The notes: generated by a model not told the origin, from the sequence alone. Positions 6,967-14,951 are shown, counted from the first letter of the stretch. The stretch: 64,000 bases of DNA from a virus (IMGVR_UViG_3300050343_000256:1-64000); one strand, 5' to 3'. Program-made: numbers and translations.

Positions 6967-7205
6967 AAGCAAACGACCTTGCAACAGGTCAAAATCGTAA
7001 GCGAGCCTGGGCGATCCATTAAAGACTGATGGACCGGTGACTGGTATTTCTTCCGCGTAGATCACGGTCAAAGGAATGCAAGGGCAATGGCAATTAACTG
7101 CAGGAGAGGAGCAGATATCTTGGGTTCTAGAGCCATGGAATGCAATGTGCAACTTCTGCAGAAGGTTTCACTTCAACTTCATCAAAGGCGCGGTGCAAGT
7201 TGAGA

Positions 7206-7640
7206 ATGGCTGGGCTCCAGCGCTACGTTCTTCGACAAGGATTCTTAATCCTAGAAGAGCCCGAGCCTGAGGAAGAACCCATGACTTGGTCCCAACCGGG
7301 GCAGGAAGTTCCGGTTGTCGTGCAACCCCAAACACCTAACCAAATCGTGGCTCAGGCATCAGAGCACATGATCAACAGTTGGCTGGCAGTTCGCCAGACA
7401 TATCCAAGAGTTCGCAGGTATTACAGGACTTCGATGACATCGCATTCACGTGGGAAGTCAGTTAAGGGCGCAACTGATCTCTGTCAATCGCAACTCATGA
7501 CATCAAACATCACGCATCAATCACCATCCATCTACCCAGAAGATTATCCAGGCAATGAATGGTACGACGCTGAAATCGCTTACTTAAAAAGTAAACGACC
7601 TGATCCTGACGATCTCGAGGACTCAGACGATGGGCTGTAA
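7206..7640 (+). CDS. hypothetical protein, 144 aa, boundaries uncertain
   Basis: Possible starts are ATG 7206, 7281 and 7497. The acidic C-terminus (YPEDYPGNEWYDAEIAY then a DDLEDSDD tail) looks genuine. The middle section is poorly protein-like, while another frame at about 7345-7465 reads better (QVLQDFDDIAFTWEVS then stop), so this stretch may hold a frameshift or two small genes. The preceding 6967-7205 holds no gene I can support. Confidence 0.4.
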   Translation: MAGLQRYVLRQGFLILEEPEPEEEPMTWSQPGQEVPVVVQPQTPNQIVAQASEHMINSWLAVRQTYPRVRRYYRTSMTSHSRGKSVKGATDLCQSQLMTSNITHQSPSIYPEDYPGNEWYDAEIAYLKSKRPDPDDLEDSDDGL

Positions 7641-7658
7641 GCACCTAACAGTTTGAGT

Positions 7659-7694
7659 GGCTCGGATCTTTAACTTCCGGGCCTTTTCCTTTTC
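7659..7694 (+). terminator. Rho-independent terminator
   Basis: GGCTCGGA/TCCGGGCC stem, 8 pairs with a 9-base loop, followed by TTTTCCTTTT. Confidence 0.7.
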
Positions 7695-7713
7695 AGCTTT
7701 AAGCCGAATCATC

Positions 7714-7905
7714 ATGTCTAAATTAATTGCTCGCATGCTCAGCCCACCCACCGAGAGTACGCCACTCCTCGGTACACAAAGGTCACTTCACGCAGAACAC
7801 CAGTTCCTGACTGGCGACCAGAAGCTTGCCACTTACGTGTCGACATCTGAAGTCTCTCAAACAGCAACGCCCCCGTCGTATGGCGCTGATGGTTGCGGCT
7901 ATTAA
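7714..7905 (+). CDS. hypothetical protein, 63 aa
   Basis: Small Ser/Thr-rich protein beginning MSKLIARML, first gene after a terminator. It lacks a recognisable domain and the reading frame is only moderately convincing. Confidence 0.4.
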   Translation: MSKLIARMLSPPTESTPLLGTQRSLHAEHQFLTGDQKLATYVSTSEVSQTATPPSYGADGCGY

Positions 7906-7943
7906 GCCCGACGATTTCTACAACTCTAACAACATTAATTCCA

Positions 7944-8240
7944 ATGATTGCCAAGCTTCATCCCAGGTTCACGATGCTCACAGACGCAAGTCACAAATGG
8001 GTCAAAGTCAGGAAGTCATACCTAGAAGACTTAATTGGCAATGACTGGCGCAAGTACTTCACTTGCTCTAGCTACGAAAGAACTGACTTTGTCTACCTCG
8101 AGGAACAGAAAGACACGGTTACCTTTTTAAAGGAATGCCGCAAGAAAGACATCCACCCTGAGTTTGTCTGCGCCGAACACAAAACAGATCGACCCTCAAA
8201 GATTCGCGGCTACGAACCCTTGGCTCCCATGGATTTATGA
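7944..8240 (+). CDS. hypothetical protein, 98 aa
   Basis: Basic soluble protein with aromatic and charged residues (KWVKVRKSYLEDLIGNDWRKYF ... ERTDFVYLEEQKD). Its stop overlaps the next start as ATGA (8237), so it is in an operon with the following genes. Function unknown. Confidence 0.55.
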   Translation: MIAKLHPRFTMLTDASHKWVKVRKSYLEDLIGNDWRKYFTCSSYERTDFVYLEEQKDTVTFLKECRKKDIHPEFVCAEHKTDRPSKIRGYEPLAPMDL

Positions 8241-8818
8241 CTTCATCACAAACAGACCAGTCGTTTGTCAAAGATCTATTTGACACATTATTTGGGACCG
8301 TCGATACAGAAATGATCGACCTGTCCGATGACGACACGGCTGGCATTGAAGCTATTGACCTCGAAAAACTAGTCGTAACTGACATGACTGCATCCACTAA
8401 AGACAAGATCTCTGACGAATCAATCAGAGCAGCTCAACGCAAATTTGCCAAGGTTTACCAAGCCTTCTTCGAACAGTGGGAAACCCAGCAAGAACGTAGT
8501 GACTACGCAGACAGCGCTGGTGGTAAAGGCTGGATCGGTTCTCATTCCTGCAGTACTGCCAATGAGCACAGTTCCGTTGTTGCTTGGAGCTCAGACAGCG
8601 ACAAGATCTACACCATGGGACCCAAGTTCTACGTCGCCTTGGCGCGGTGGAACAGAAAAGCAGAGAAAGATGGATTCACTCCAATCAGATTCTCAAACTT
8701 ACACACGACTCCTTACATGCACACAAACTCAGAACGACGCCCCCTTCCCAAGGCAAGCGACTTCTGGAGTGCATTTCACGGTATCGGCGAACCACTTAGC
8801 TTCGCAATCACGTCATGA
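8237..8818 (+). CDS. hypothetical protein, 193 aa
   Basis: Acidic N-terminus (about residues 1-50, many Asp), then a helical segment (RAAQRKFAKVYQAFFEQW) and a C-terminal domain rich in Ser, His and aromatic residues. It overlaps both neighbours by ATGA junctions at 8237 and 8815. Function unknown. Confidence 0.6.
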   Translation: MTSSQTDQSFVKDLFDTLFGTVDTEMIDLSDDDTAGIEAIDLEKLVVTDMTASTKDKISDESIRAAQRKFAKVYQAFFEQWETQQERSDYADSAGGKGWIGSHSCSTANEHSSVVAWSSDSDKIYTMGPKFYVALARWNRKAEKDGFTPIRFSNLHTTPYMHTNSERRPLPKASDFWSAFHGIGEPLSFAITS

Positions 8819-9459
8819 ACCACTTAACTAAGACAATAACAATCAAGATCAAATCAAATGAACTTGAGCGAATTGATAAGGCAGCAGTAGAGCGCGGAAT
8901 TAGCCGTAGCGCTTTTATGCGTGAATGCTGCTTTAAGACCATAGAAGGGCCTCTCGCGGATAGCAACACTATTCGTTCAATTCTTCAGCGACTTGATCAC
9001 CTTGACACCCATCTACTAGCTAATGAGCTACACCTACACCACACTCCCATCACTCAGCCTGCTGAATTCAAAGTCATCAAGCTCAAGCGCAGTGGTCCCA
9101 GCCCGGTCAATCTGTTTCTTCCTGGGAAGCAGGTAAATGCCTGGCTGACGGTGGGACAAGCAGCGCGATCTCAATCTCTACAAACTTCTATGACTAACTA
9201 CACCACACCCATCACCAGCCTCAACGGCACAAGCCGTTCTGACTTGCATGAAGAATGGCTATCTGCCAGGACACTTCTGTCCCAGGCGCTAGAAGAACTG
9301 AAAGCAGCTACTTGTCATCCAAGAGACTTTCAGTTCCAAGAAAGTGGAGCTTGGGACAAAGCACAGCAAGAGAAGTCAACAGTTCTTGCATACGCAGAAG
9401 ACGCCTTGGATCTTGCGTCCGCATGGGTCGTTGCGACTCAACCTTCTAAGGAGAACTAA
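8815..9459 (+). CDS. ribbon-helix-helix protein with C-terminal extension, 214 aa
   Basis: Residues 5-45 (KTITIKIKSNELERIDKAA then GISRSAFMRECC) fit a ribbon-helix-helix DNA-binding fold: a short basic beta strand, helix, G-x-S-R-S-x-F turn and second helix. The remaining 170 residues are mostly helical and unassigned; an in-frame ATG near 9190 could start a separate 89-aa protein. Likely a DNA-binding regulator. Coupled to both neighbours by overlapping start and stop codons. Confidence 0.6.
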   Translation: MNHLTKTITIKIKSNELERIDKAAVERGISRSAFMRECCFKTIEGPLADSNTIRSILQRLDHLDTHLLANELHLHHTPITQPAEFKVIKLKRSGPSPVNLFLPGKQVNAWLTVGQAARSQSLQTSMTNYTTPITSLNGTSRSDLHEEWLSARTLLSQALEELKAATCHPRDFQFQESGAWDKAQQEKSTVLAYAEDALDLASAWVVATQPSKEN

Positions 9460-9632
9460 TGAAACACTTCAAAGTCGCTTACGAGCAACGCCTCTGGATT
9501 AACGGTCACGGCTACTCAACCAGCAGGCACTTCCAAGACATCTACGCCAAAGACATGGACCGCGCCCTGGGCAAGTGGTCTAACCAACAACTCGACAATC
9601 AATCGCTGCTCTGCATTACCGAACAATCATGA
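9459..9632 (+). CDS. hypothetical protein, 57 aa
   Basis: Short gene between the ribbon-helix-helix gene and 9629. Its ATG overlaps the upstream stop (TAATG) and its stop overlaps the next start (ATGA). The protein begins MKHFKVAYEQRLWINGHGYS and looks like a compact soluble domain. Function unknown. Confidence 0.6.
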   Translation: MKHFKVAYEQRLWINGHGYSTSRHFQDIYAKDMDRALGKWSNQQLDNQSLLCITEQS

Positions 9633-9853
9633 ACATTCATCTCATCGTCTCCGAGGCTGAGCAAATGGCCATCGTCAATGCTCTTGCTTTCTACAACGAC
9701 ATGCACATGTCGGATACAAACCGACTACTCGCTAAAGGTCACGCATTCCCCGACCTAAATCAATGGCGCACGGTCTTCACAGAAGACAATCGCGGCAACG
9801 ACTGCGAAGGCCCGATCGATCAGCTTGCTACCAAAATCGCTAACTGCGCATGA
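9629..9853 (+). CDS. hypothetical protein, 74 aa
   Basis: Small acidic protein (VSEAEQMAIVNALAFYNDM ... NDCEGPIDQLATKI) in an operon with the preceding genes via an ATGA overlap. No family recognised. Confidence 0.6.
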   Translation: MNIHLIVSEAEQMAIVNALAFYNDMHMSDTNRLLAKGHAFPDLNQWRTVFTEDNRGNDCEGPIDQLATKIANCA

Positions 9854-9904
9854 CACTACATGGACTTGTCATCATTCTGAACACACACCTTATCCAACCA
9901 ACCA

Positions 9905-10174
9905 ATGACCCTCTCAACCAACTTCATCGTTAAACTCACAGCAACAAAAGCTTCCCACAAACGTATTGGCTACGTCAACAACTCTGGTGACATAACTGAT
10001 CATATTTTTGAAGCAAGGATTTTTACTTTTAAAGAGCAAGCGCAAGCCATTGCTACTGCCTACTCAAGCAAGTCAAGCAAAGTTTCAGCTCGAGTTATCA
10101 AAGCACCTTCAGTTGGCAAGACACTTGAAAGTTTCAGTCGACACTTAGACAAATGCATTTCCACATCCAACTAA
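9905..10174 (+). CDS. hypothetical protein, 89 aa
   Basis: Small basic protein with a beta-rich N-terminus (NFIVKLTATKASHKRIGYVNN) followed by helix. It lies 3 bases before the next gene. Function unknown. Confidence 0.6.
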   Translation: MTLSTNFIVKLTATKASHKRIGYVNNSGDITDHIFEARIFTFKEQAQAIATAYSSKSSKVSARVIKAPSVGKTLESFSRHLDKCISTSN

Positions 10175-10177
10175 CCC

Positions 10178-10513
10178 ATGGAATTCACAGATCAAGACGC
10201 TCTTGACGCGATTGCACGTCTGATGAATGGCAATGAATGGGACTCAGAACTGGTCTCCCAAATTGCTGAAATCATTCATCACACCGGTCGCCCTCTTAAA
10301 GAGCCCGTGTATTTCCACAACACCACTCTTATCCAAGACATCGAGGGCTACCTCGCAGACAACCACACCCACCTATCCGAGCAACAGATCAAAGATGTTG
10401 CCCCCACCATTCAAGGGAAGCTTTCCTATGAAGGCATCTACACCCAGATCGATTCTCTTGTCTTGTATCTTCTGGGTAACTTAGGAGATAGCGAACAGAC
10501 TCCTCCTGAATAA
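10178..10513 (+). CDS. hypothetical protein, 111 aa
   Basis: Acidic helical protein (DQDALDAIARLMNGNEW ... SEQQIKDVAPTIQGKLSYEG). Same strand and closely spaced to both neighbours. Function unknown. Confidence 0.6.
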   Translation: MEFTDQDALDAIARLMNGNEWDSELVSQIAEIIHHTGRPLKEPVYFHNTTLIQDIEGYLADNHTHLSEQQIKDVAPTIQGKLSYEGIYTQIDSLVLYLLGNLGDSEQTPPE

Positions 10514-10544
10514 CTCTGAAGCTTGCGATGCCGCCGCAATCCCG

Positions 10545-10739
10545 ATGTACGACTTACTCGACATCGCCTGTGCTGCAATGGCTGCACTTGAATTAGACCG
10601 TATCAGCGATAAAGAACATGCTTTTAAACATGTAATGAATCGCGTTTACGGCTACATGACTCCTGCCGCCAGGGCGGACTACCAAGAGTGGGTAGAACGC
10701 AAAGGCTGGAAAGAGAAAGAGCAAATCATCCTGCCTTAA
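10545..10739 (+). CDS. hypothetical protein, 64 aa
   Basis: Small helical protein ending near a convergent minus-strand gene, which it overlaps by 4 bases. There is no terminator behind it on the plus strand before the inverted block. Function unknown. Confidence 0.5.
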   Translation: MYDLLDIACAAMAALELDRISDKEHAFKHVMNRVYGYMTPAARADYQEWVERKGWKEKEQIILP

Positions 10740-11275
10740 ACGCAGCGAAGCGTGGCCTTTAAATACCACGTTGTTTTGTTGGCGTCAGCCATCAACTCGG
10801 CGAGGTAGTTGGCCACGTCCAAGGCTTTCATTTCGATTGCCTCTGGCTCCAGCTCACAGATCATCTCGCACAAATCACAAAGATTTGCGTGATAGGTCAT
10901 CAGCATGTCCCTGCCGTCATGGCTGGTGACATTGTTGAAACACGCAGGCATCTCATCCTTCAGACCACATGCACACATCGGCATGTAAAAGTCCATCGCC
11001 CGAACAAACTCAGCGATTGTGTCGAACTGTTCCTGGTGAGCTTCATACCTCTCCTTTAGGAATCCATGCACAGCAATGAAGTTTGAACCCTCATAATTCA
11101 GGTGAATCAAGTGTGACTGAGTCTGCATCTCTTTCAAGAATGAAGCCAGTCGCACTAGATCCTGAACCAATGAGGAACAAGGGACCATAGCTTTCTCGTG
11201 AGGCACCACCATTACGCCATCTAAGGCAGTCGCTGGCATGTCAGCGTTATGCATCACAAGAGAATCTCTCAACAC
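10736..11275 (-). CDS. dps: Dps-like miniferritin, 179 aa
   Basis: Predicted Dps-family ferritin, which in bacteria assembles into a 12-subunit shell, oxidises and stores iron and can coat DNA. The core (QSHLIHLNYEGSNFIAVH, then EAHQEQFDTIAEFVRAM) aligns well with Dps. All four ferroxidase residues are present at the right spacing: H58, H70 (12 apart), D85 (15 further) and E89 (4 further), matching E. coli Dps H51, H63, D78 and E82. The length is typical. An insertion rich in Cys (about residues 101-142) is unusual. The gene sits on the minus strand with a small secreted-protein gene upstream. It probably protects host or phage DNA from iron-driven oxidation during infection. Confidence 0.85.
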   Translation of the reverse strand: MLRDSLVMHNADMPATALDGVMVVPHEKAMVPCSSLVQDLVRLASFLKEMQTQSHLIHLNYEGSNFIAVHGFLKERYEAHQEQFDTIAEFVRAMDFYMPMCACGLKDEMPACFNNVTSHDGRDMLMTYHANLCDLCEMICELEPEAIEMKALDVANYLAELMADANKTTWYLKATLRCV

Positions 11276-11293
11276 AGTTTAGTAACTACAGCT

Positions 11294-11494
11294 TCAGGCA
11301 AGCACCTCAACATCGCATGAAACGGGAGTCACATTTTTGAGCTCTCTATAAATCTCTATTTTGAGCTTTTGGTCTATGGACTCAGTACGAATCAAGCGCC
11401 TGACTACGGCTTGGACGGAGCTACATTCCATCTCGTAGGAAGCTTGCATAGGCGCAGGTGCCAGCAAAAGCCCTGCAATTAGAAACACTGTCAT
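11294..11494 (-). CDS. small secreted protein, 66 aa
   Basis: N-terminal signal peptide (MTVFLIAGLLLAPAPMQAS) with likely cleavage after about residue 18; two cysteines in the mature part could form a disulphide. It lies 18 bases upstream of the Dps-like gene in the same orientation, so the two are probably cotranscribed. Function unknown. Confidence 0.55.
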   Translation of the reverse strand: MTVFLIAGLLLAPAPMQASYEMECSSVQAVVRRLIRTESIDQKLKIEIYRELKNVTPVSCDVEVLA

Positions 11495-11505
11495 CTGTAA
11501 ATATT

Positions 11506-11533
11506 AGCTCTGCCGAAAGGTGGAGCTTTTTTT
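11506..11533 (+). terminator. Rho-independent terminator
   Basis: AGCTCTGCC - GAAA - GGTGGAGCT stem-loop then TTTTTTT. As at 5258-5307 it stands directly behind a minus-strand block, not behind a plus-strand gene. Confidence 0.8.
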
Positions 11534-11556
11534 ATGCACTTTTTCAACAGTGCATT
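11534..11556 (+). promoter_or_regulatory. conserved upstream element, copy 11
   Basis: ATGCACTTTTTCAACAGTGC then ATT, followed by a diverged ACTTCGCTT-like leader (TTCCTTCGTTTAATG) ending at the start codon 11578. Confidence 0.75.
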
Positions 11557-11577
11557 TTCAATTGATTCCTTCGTTTA

Positions 11578-12243
11578 ATGACTGATTCATCCGTGCTTGA
11601 TTTCATCCCGCAAAACTCGCCCCTCAGAACACTTAATTCTCCGAAAAGCGCATTTGGCTCAAAGCTAATACAAGTAGTCCAACCTGTCATGATCTTTTTG
11701 AGCTTTGAGAGCAGGTTCTACAAAGCCGAAAAGGTCTTCAACAAACACTCAAAAACAAGAGAGTATATCCCAAATGTTCACGGAAAAATCGAAGCAGTAA
11801 CCATAGTCAACCCAAAAAACACACAGCGGGTCAATGTTCAGGGTTCCTGCCTAAACGAAGAGACAAACGAGAAGGAACGCTGGATTCTCTCCTTTTCAAC
11901 TGTGAAGAAGCAACAAACCTACCTGTCTCTTCTGCCAAAGCTAAAAGTCGTTAACTTGCCTGAACAGTCGCTCACAATTCAGCCTCGGCTTGGAAACAGA
12001 GCAACGTTCATGGATGTATTTATCAATGGGGATCCAAGGCAAAGTGTTTACGCAAAGTCGATTGACTGCAGTGATAACGCACTCAACGAGACAGTTAACG
12101 CAATTAGGGAGCAGCTGGGTCTCCAACCGGAGTACCCAGAATGGATGAATCTAAGGACGGATCTTTCCCAGACTCAATCAGTCCCAACCAACTGCGAGAC
12201 CTACTCGGAAGAGCCGGAATCCAGCTCCCAGTCTCAGATCTGA
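11578..12243 (+). CDS. hypothetical protein, 221 aa
   Basis: Soluble protein with mixed alpha/beta composition; the first 170 residues look structured, the tail is Ser/Gln/Glu-rich. The start is placed by the conserved element. It overlaps the next gene by about 100 bases. Function unknown. Confidence 0.6.
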   Translation: MTDSSVLDFIPQNSPLRTLNSPKSAFGSKLIQVVQPVMIFLSFESRFYKAEKVFNKHSKTREYIPNVHGKIEAVTIVNPKNTQRVNVQGSCLNEETNEKERWILSFSTVKKQQTYLSLLPKLKVVNLPEQSLTIQPRLGNRATFMDVFINGDPRQSVYAKSIDCSDNALNETVNAIREQLGLQPEYPEWMNLRTDLSQTQSVPTNCETYSEEPESSSQSQI

Positions 12244-12704
12244 TCCCCAGGCTGAGCTTCAAAGACAGCAAGCTCGATAGTGGCGGTATCTGCGATTTGC
12301 AGTACGTCATTATCCAGCTCATTCAAAACTCAGAGGACGGGGTTGAGTTCATTCAGCTCTTGACCCTGGCTCTCTACATGAGTGAGCTGTGTTTCACAGC
12401 CATGGAGGGCTCCATCGACGAAGCCAACGAGCTGTACGAAGGAGCAGACAAACTGAGCGTCATCAAAGAGCTTGTAAGCCTTCGGGACTCATTTAAGCGT
12501 TCATTGAGCGAACTCTCGACGATCCATCTAACCCTGATGGCATCAGCAACGTTCGATCGGATCAACCGACTACGCCCATCACTAGGCAGCGCAGCAGGAC
12601 AGAAGGACTTCCATTCCCATCTGCTTCTCAGCGATGCATTACTCGAATCACTAAAACAAACCCGCAAAGACGCGGAACCATTTCTCGACGCAAACCAACC
12701 ATGA
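12141..12704 (+). CDS. hypothetical helical protein, 187 aa
   Basis: Mostly helical acidic protein with Leu-rich helices (IIQLIQNSEDGVEFIQLL, ELVSLRDSFKRSLSEL). The start at 12141 gives a long overlap with the upstream gene; a later start would shorten it, but no clear ribosome site decides. The stop overlaps the DUF932 gene start (ATGA). Function unknown. Confidence 0.55.
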   Translation: MDESKDGSFPDSISPNQLRDLLGRAGIQLPVSDLIPRLSFKDSKLDSGGICDLQYVIIQLIQNSEDGVEFIQLLTLALYMSELCFTAMEGSIDEANELYEGADKLSVIKELVSLRDSFKRSLSELSTIHLTLMASATFDRINRLRPSLGSAAGQKDFHSHLLLSDALLESLKQTRKDAEPFLDANQP

Positions 12705-13693
12705 CGATCACCCTCGACCGCAAACTCTTCAAAGGCAACGCAGCTCTTGTTGCTCCTGGCTCAAGCACGACCGAAATCCTTGAATCGGTAGATGCCAACT
12801 TCAACGTCAACGCCGTATCCCCCGAGTTTGGAGGTCGCACCTACAACGACTACAAGCTGTGGCTTCGTTCAGATAACGGCGACTCACTCGGCCAATTCGG
12901 CAACAGAAGGCAGCCGCAAGACCCTCAGGTCATTGGGGACTTCTTCCAAAGCTTCTGCGACAACTCTGAAAAACGCATCTCCTTAGATGTTGTTGGCTCG
13001 ATCAATAAGGGCAAGACCCTTTATATGGCAAGCCGATTGGCTGGTGACACCACACAGCTAAACGATCCGACAGACCTCAGAGGTATGGCGATCAAACGCG
13101 AGGACAGCGAGCACTACATCGCTCGAGCCGATCGCACTGAACACTGGCTCATGCTTCTCGTCCACTACGGCGAAAGCCTCTCAACCAAAGCGGTTGTGTT
13201 CAGCAATGAGCTGGTCTGCACCAATGGCATGGCTCTCAAGACCGTCGACAAATCAATGGTGATTCCGCACCGGTCCTTAGCTGACGGCTTCCAAGTCGAG
13301 CAGATCCTCAACCAAGGCCTCCGCAGCAGCCAGGCCTACATGCTGATGAAAAACCGCTTTCAAAACGAACCACTTCAAATTGCTGATGGCTGCAGTCTCA
13401 TTCGAGAATTCCACGACGATCCAGAAGGCGATAGCCAGGTCGTCAAGAACCTCGAGCGCATCTACCGCTATGGATTAATCGGCGGCGATCTACCAGAACG
13501 CACCAACAACTTCTGGCGTCTTGCAAATGCACACACCCAATACACTTCGCACTCCTATGTGAGCAAGGCTGACCCAGGCAAGACTCTTCTGTCTCAACTG
13601 GAAGGCAGCAAAGCAAGAAGCAACAGGGATTGGATGCAGTTCCTTGAGTCTCAATTCACAGCTGGCGCCGACAGAACCTTAGTCCTCGCCTGA
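12701..13693 (+). CDS. DUF932 (phage/plasmid-like) protein, 330 aa
   Basis: Resembles the DUF932 family found in phages and plasmids. Visible features are the YNDYKLWLRSDNGDSLGQFG segment followed by QPQDPQVIGDFFQSF, and the central VVFSNELVCTNGMALKT. The length is near that usual for the family. The molecular function of DUF932 is not established, but members often lie near recombination and replication genes, which agrees with the SSB and clamp-like genes downstream. A strong terminator follows at 13728-13750. Confidence 0.75.
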   Translation: MTITLDRKLFKGNAALVAPGSSTTEILESVDANFNVNAVSPEFGGRTYNDYKLWLRSDNGDSLGQFGNRRQPQDPQVIGDFFQSFCDNSEKRISLDVVGSINKGKTLYMASRLAGDTTQLNDPTDLRGMAIKREDSEHYIARADRTEHWLMLLVHYGESLSTKAVVFSNELVCTNGMALKTVDKSMVIPHRSLADGFQVEQILNQGLRSSQAYMLMKNRFQNEPLQIADGCSLIREFHDDPEGDSQVVKNLERIYRYGLIGGDLPERTNNFWRLANAHTQYTSHSYVSKADPGKTLLSQLEGSKARSNRDWMQFLESQFTAGADRTLVLA

Positions 13694-13727
13694 AGCATCA
13701 GGCAAATAAAACAGAAAACACCGCATG

Positions 13728-13750
13728 AGGGGGTTGCGCACCCCCTTTTT
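13728..13750 (+). terminator. Rho-independent terminator
   Basis: AGGGGGT - TGCGC - ACCCCCT stem-loop followed by TTTTT; closes the DUF932 operon. Confidence 0.9.
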
Positions 13751-13806
13751 CATGTGCAAAATGCGTGCTCAGTCTTTCGACATCATCCTTGTGCTTCCCA
13801 CCAGCC

Positions 13807-14013
13807 ATGCAACGTATGACCAGCAGAAACAGTGAACGCCTACTTGGTGTGTCAGTCCTGATTGCCTCCCTCACAGCATTCTTTGTCAGCCCTTGGCCTA
13901 ATGACCGCATCATTCTTCAACAAAGAGAACGCTCAACTCAGGAGGTGTACTCAATGCGGATCGATGAAGGTGTTCGTAGTCGAATGCAGACACAGTTCGA
14001 TATACGGACTTGA
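13807..14013 (+). CDS. possible small membrane protein, 68 aa
   Basis: One hydrophobic segment (LLGVSVLIASLTAFFV, about residues 10-26) and a charged C-terminus. It overlaps the next gene out of frame, so it is uncertain. Function unknown. Confidence 0.35.
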   Translation: MQRMTSRNSERLLGVSVLIASLTAFFVSPWPNDRIILQQRERSTQEVYSMRIDEGVRSRMQTQFDIRT

Positions 14014-14302
14014 CGCAAAAGCGAGACGTCGTCGTCTTAAATGCCAAAAATGCGGCCATCGAAGTACGACAAAAGAAATAAGCAAGGACTTGTTAGATCA
14101 TCTAATTGGATGTCACCGAAATCTTGAAAAGATTAAGGCACTAACACTTGCGCAATCAACCAGCAAAGCGTCGCCCCCCAGGTCGTTATGCAGAAACTGC
14201 ATCTTCAATGAGAACCATAGCTGTTCATTGGAACTGCCTGAGTTCAAAACGAAGGAATCAGCGGATTGCTCCATGCATCAATACATACCAACATCATCAT
14301 GA
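13901..14302 (+). CDS. zinc-ribbon protein, NrdR-like N-terminus, 133 aa
   Basis: The N-terminal half carries two C-x2-C pairs (CTQC and, after RRRR, CQKC followed by GHRSTTKE). The RRRRLKCQKCGHRSTTKE stretch resembles the zinc ribbon of NrdR (RRR-x-C-x2-CGxRFTTYE). A second Cys cluster near the C-terminus (C-x2-C ... C ... C) suggests another metal site. The ATP-cone of NrdR is absent. It could be a DNA-binding regulator. Coupled to the next gene by ATGA overlap. Confidence 0.6.
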   Translation: MTASFFNKENAQLRRCTQCGSMKVFVVECRHSSIYGLDAKARRRRLKCQKCGHRSTTKEISKDLLDHLIGCHRNLEKIKALTLAQSTSKASPPRSLCRNCIFNENHSCSLELPEFKTKESADCSMHQYIPTSS

Positions 14303-14460
14303 AAACAAAGACCACTGGTAACAAGTTTCGACCAACACGTCTTCTCGCGAGAACGTGCCATAACTGCAGGGTCAGGCTCATGAAAACACGACCAAGACAA
14401 GCATCTGGAGCTACCAAGTTCTTGGTGTACAGAGGACTGAGGTACGAGTGGAAGCCATGA
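14299..14460 (+). CDS. small basic Cys protein, 53 aa
   Basis: Very basic protein with one C-x2-C pair (CHNC), ending LVYRGLRYEWKP. ATGA overlaps at both ends place it in the operon 13901-14930. The function is unknown; half of a zinc site suggests dimerisation or a partner. Confidence 0.55.
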   Translation: MKTKTTGNKFRPTRLLARTCHNCRVRLMKTRPRQASGATKFLVYRGLRYEWKP

Positions 14461-14699
14461 GAAGTCTTCACTACCACAAGAACTCAGAAACGATCATTGC
14501 CGAGGCTAAATTCAAAGCCCTTGAGGCAATACGCAAAAACGATCCGACTCAACTAACTAAACTACAACGTGCTTTTTACGATGCCAATCACCCAGACTCA
14601 AGGTCACCAGTACACGGAACGTGTCGTCAGCACACAAATCAGAGGCCTTCTATCCGCTGCCAGGGAGTACATAAACCAAAAAGATGTAAAACCAACTGA
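14457..14699 (+). CDS. hypothetical protein, 80 aa
   Basis: The helical N-terminus (SETIIAEAKFKALEAIRKN ... LTKLQRAFYDANHP) looks genuine. The last 30 residues are Arg/Cys/His-rich and overlap a better frame (14581-14742). Its true end may be shorter, or the two frames may be linked. Function unknown. Confidence 0.5.
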   Translation: MRSLHYHKNSETIIAEAKFKALEAIRKNDPTQLTKLQRAFYDANHPDSRSPVHGTCRQHTNQRPSIRCQGVHKPKRCKTN

Positions 14700-14742
14700 G
14701 CATATAGACCAAACCGATAGAAGCAAAGGAGGCGCACGATGA
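14581..14742 (+). CDS. hypothetical protein, 53 aa
   Basis: Short frame overlapping the end of the previous gene. The protein starts MPITQTQGHQYTERVV and contains GLLSAAREYINQ. Its stop overlaps the next start as ATGA at 14739, the arrangement used by all neighbours, which supports it being real. Function unknown. Confidence 0.5.
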   Translation: MPITQTQGHQYTERVVSTQIRGLLSAAREYINQKDVKPTEHIDQTDRSKGGAR

Positions 14743-14930
14743 GCCACGAGACAGTAAGGCTGCAAAAACTAGAAGAGCAAATGAAGTCCTTGGCATACGA
14801 ATTCGCCAACATCAAAGAGACACACAACTACAACGTCAAAAGATATACCTGGATATCAGAGAAGTGCGACAGGATACAGAAAGAGTTTGACGAGCTCAAA
14901 AAAGGTGACAGCAACCTAGAAACCGTTTAA
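14739..14930 (+). CDS. coiled-coil protein, 63 aa
   Basis: Heptad-like spacing over nearly its whole length (VRLQKLEEQMKSLAYEFANI) points to a short coiled coil. It is preceded by a good AAAGGAGG ribosome site. Last gene of its operon, before the terminator at 14952-14975. Function unknown. Confidence 0.6.
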   Translation: MSHETVRLQKLEEQMKSLAYEFANIKETHNYNVKRYTWISEKCDRIQKEFDELKKGDSNLETV

Positions 14931-14951
14931 CCGCTTTCCACTGAGATAGCT

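Noticed and set aside
6910-7152. Minus-strand 80-codon frame opposite the end of the 182-aa gene
   Set aside because: It starts with TTG, overlaps a better plus-strand gene, and no ribosome site or homology is visible. The short 6967-7205 gap was left unassigned.
7076-7270. Plus-strand 64-codon frame upstream of 7206
   Set aside because: Composition is plausible, but it overlaps the next start and has no properly spaced ribosome site. Too weak to annotate.
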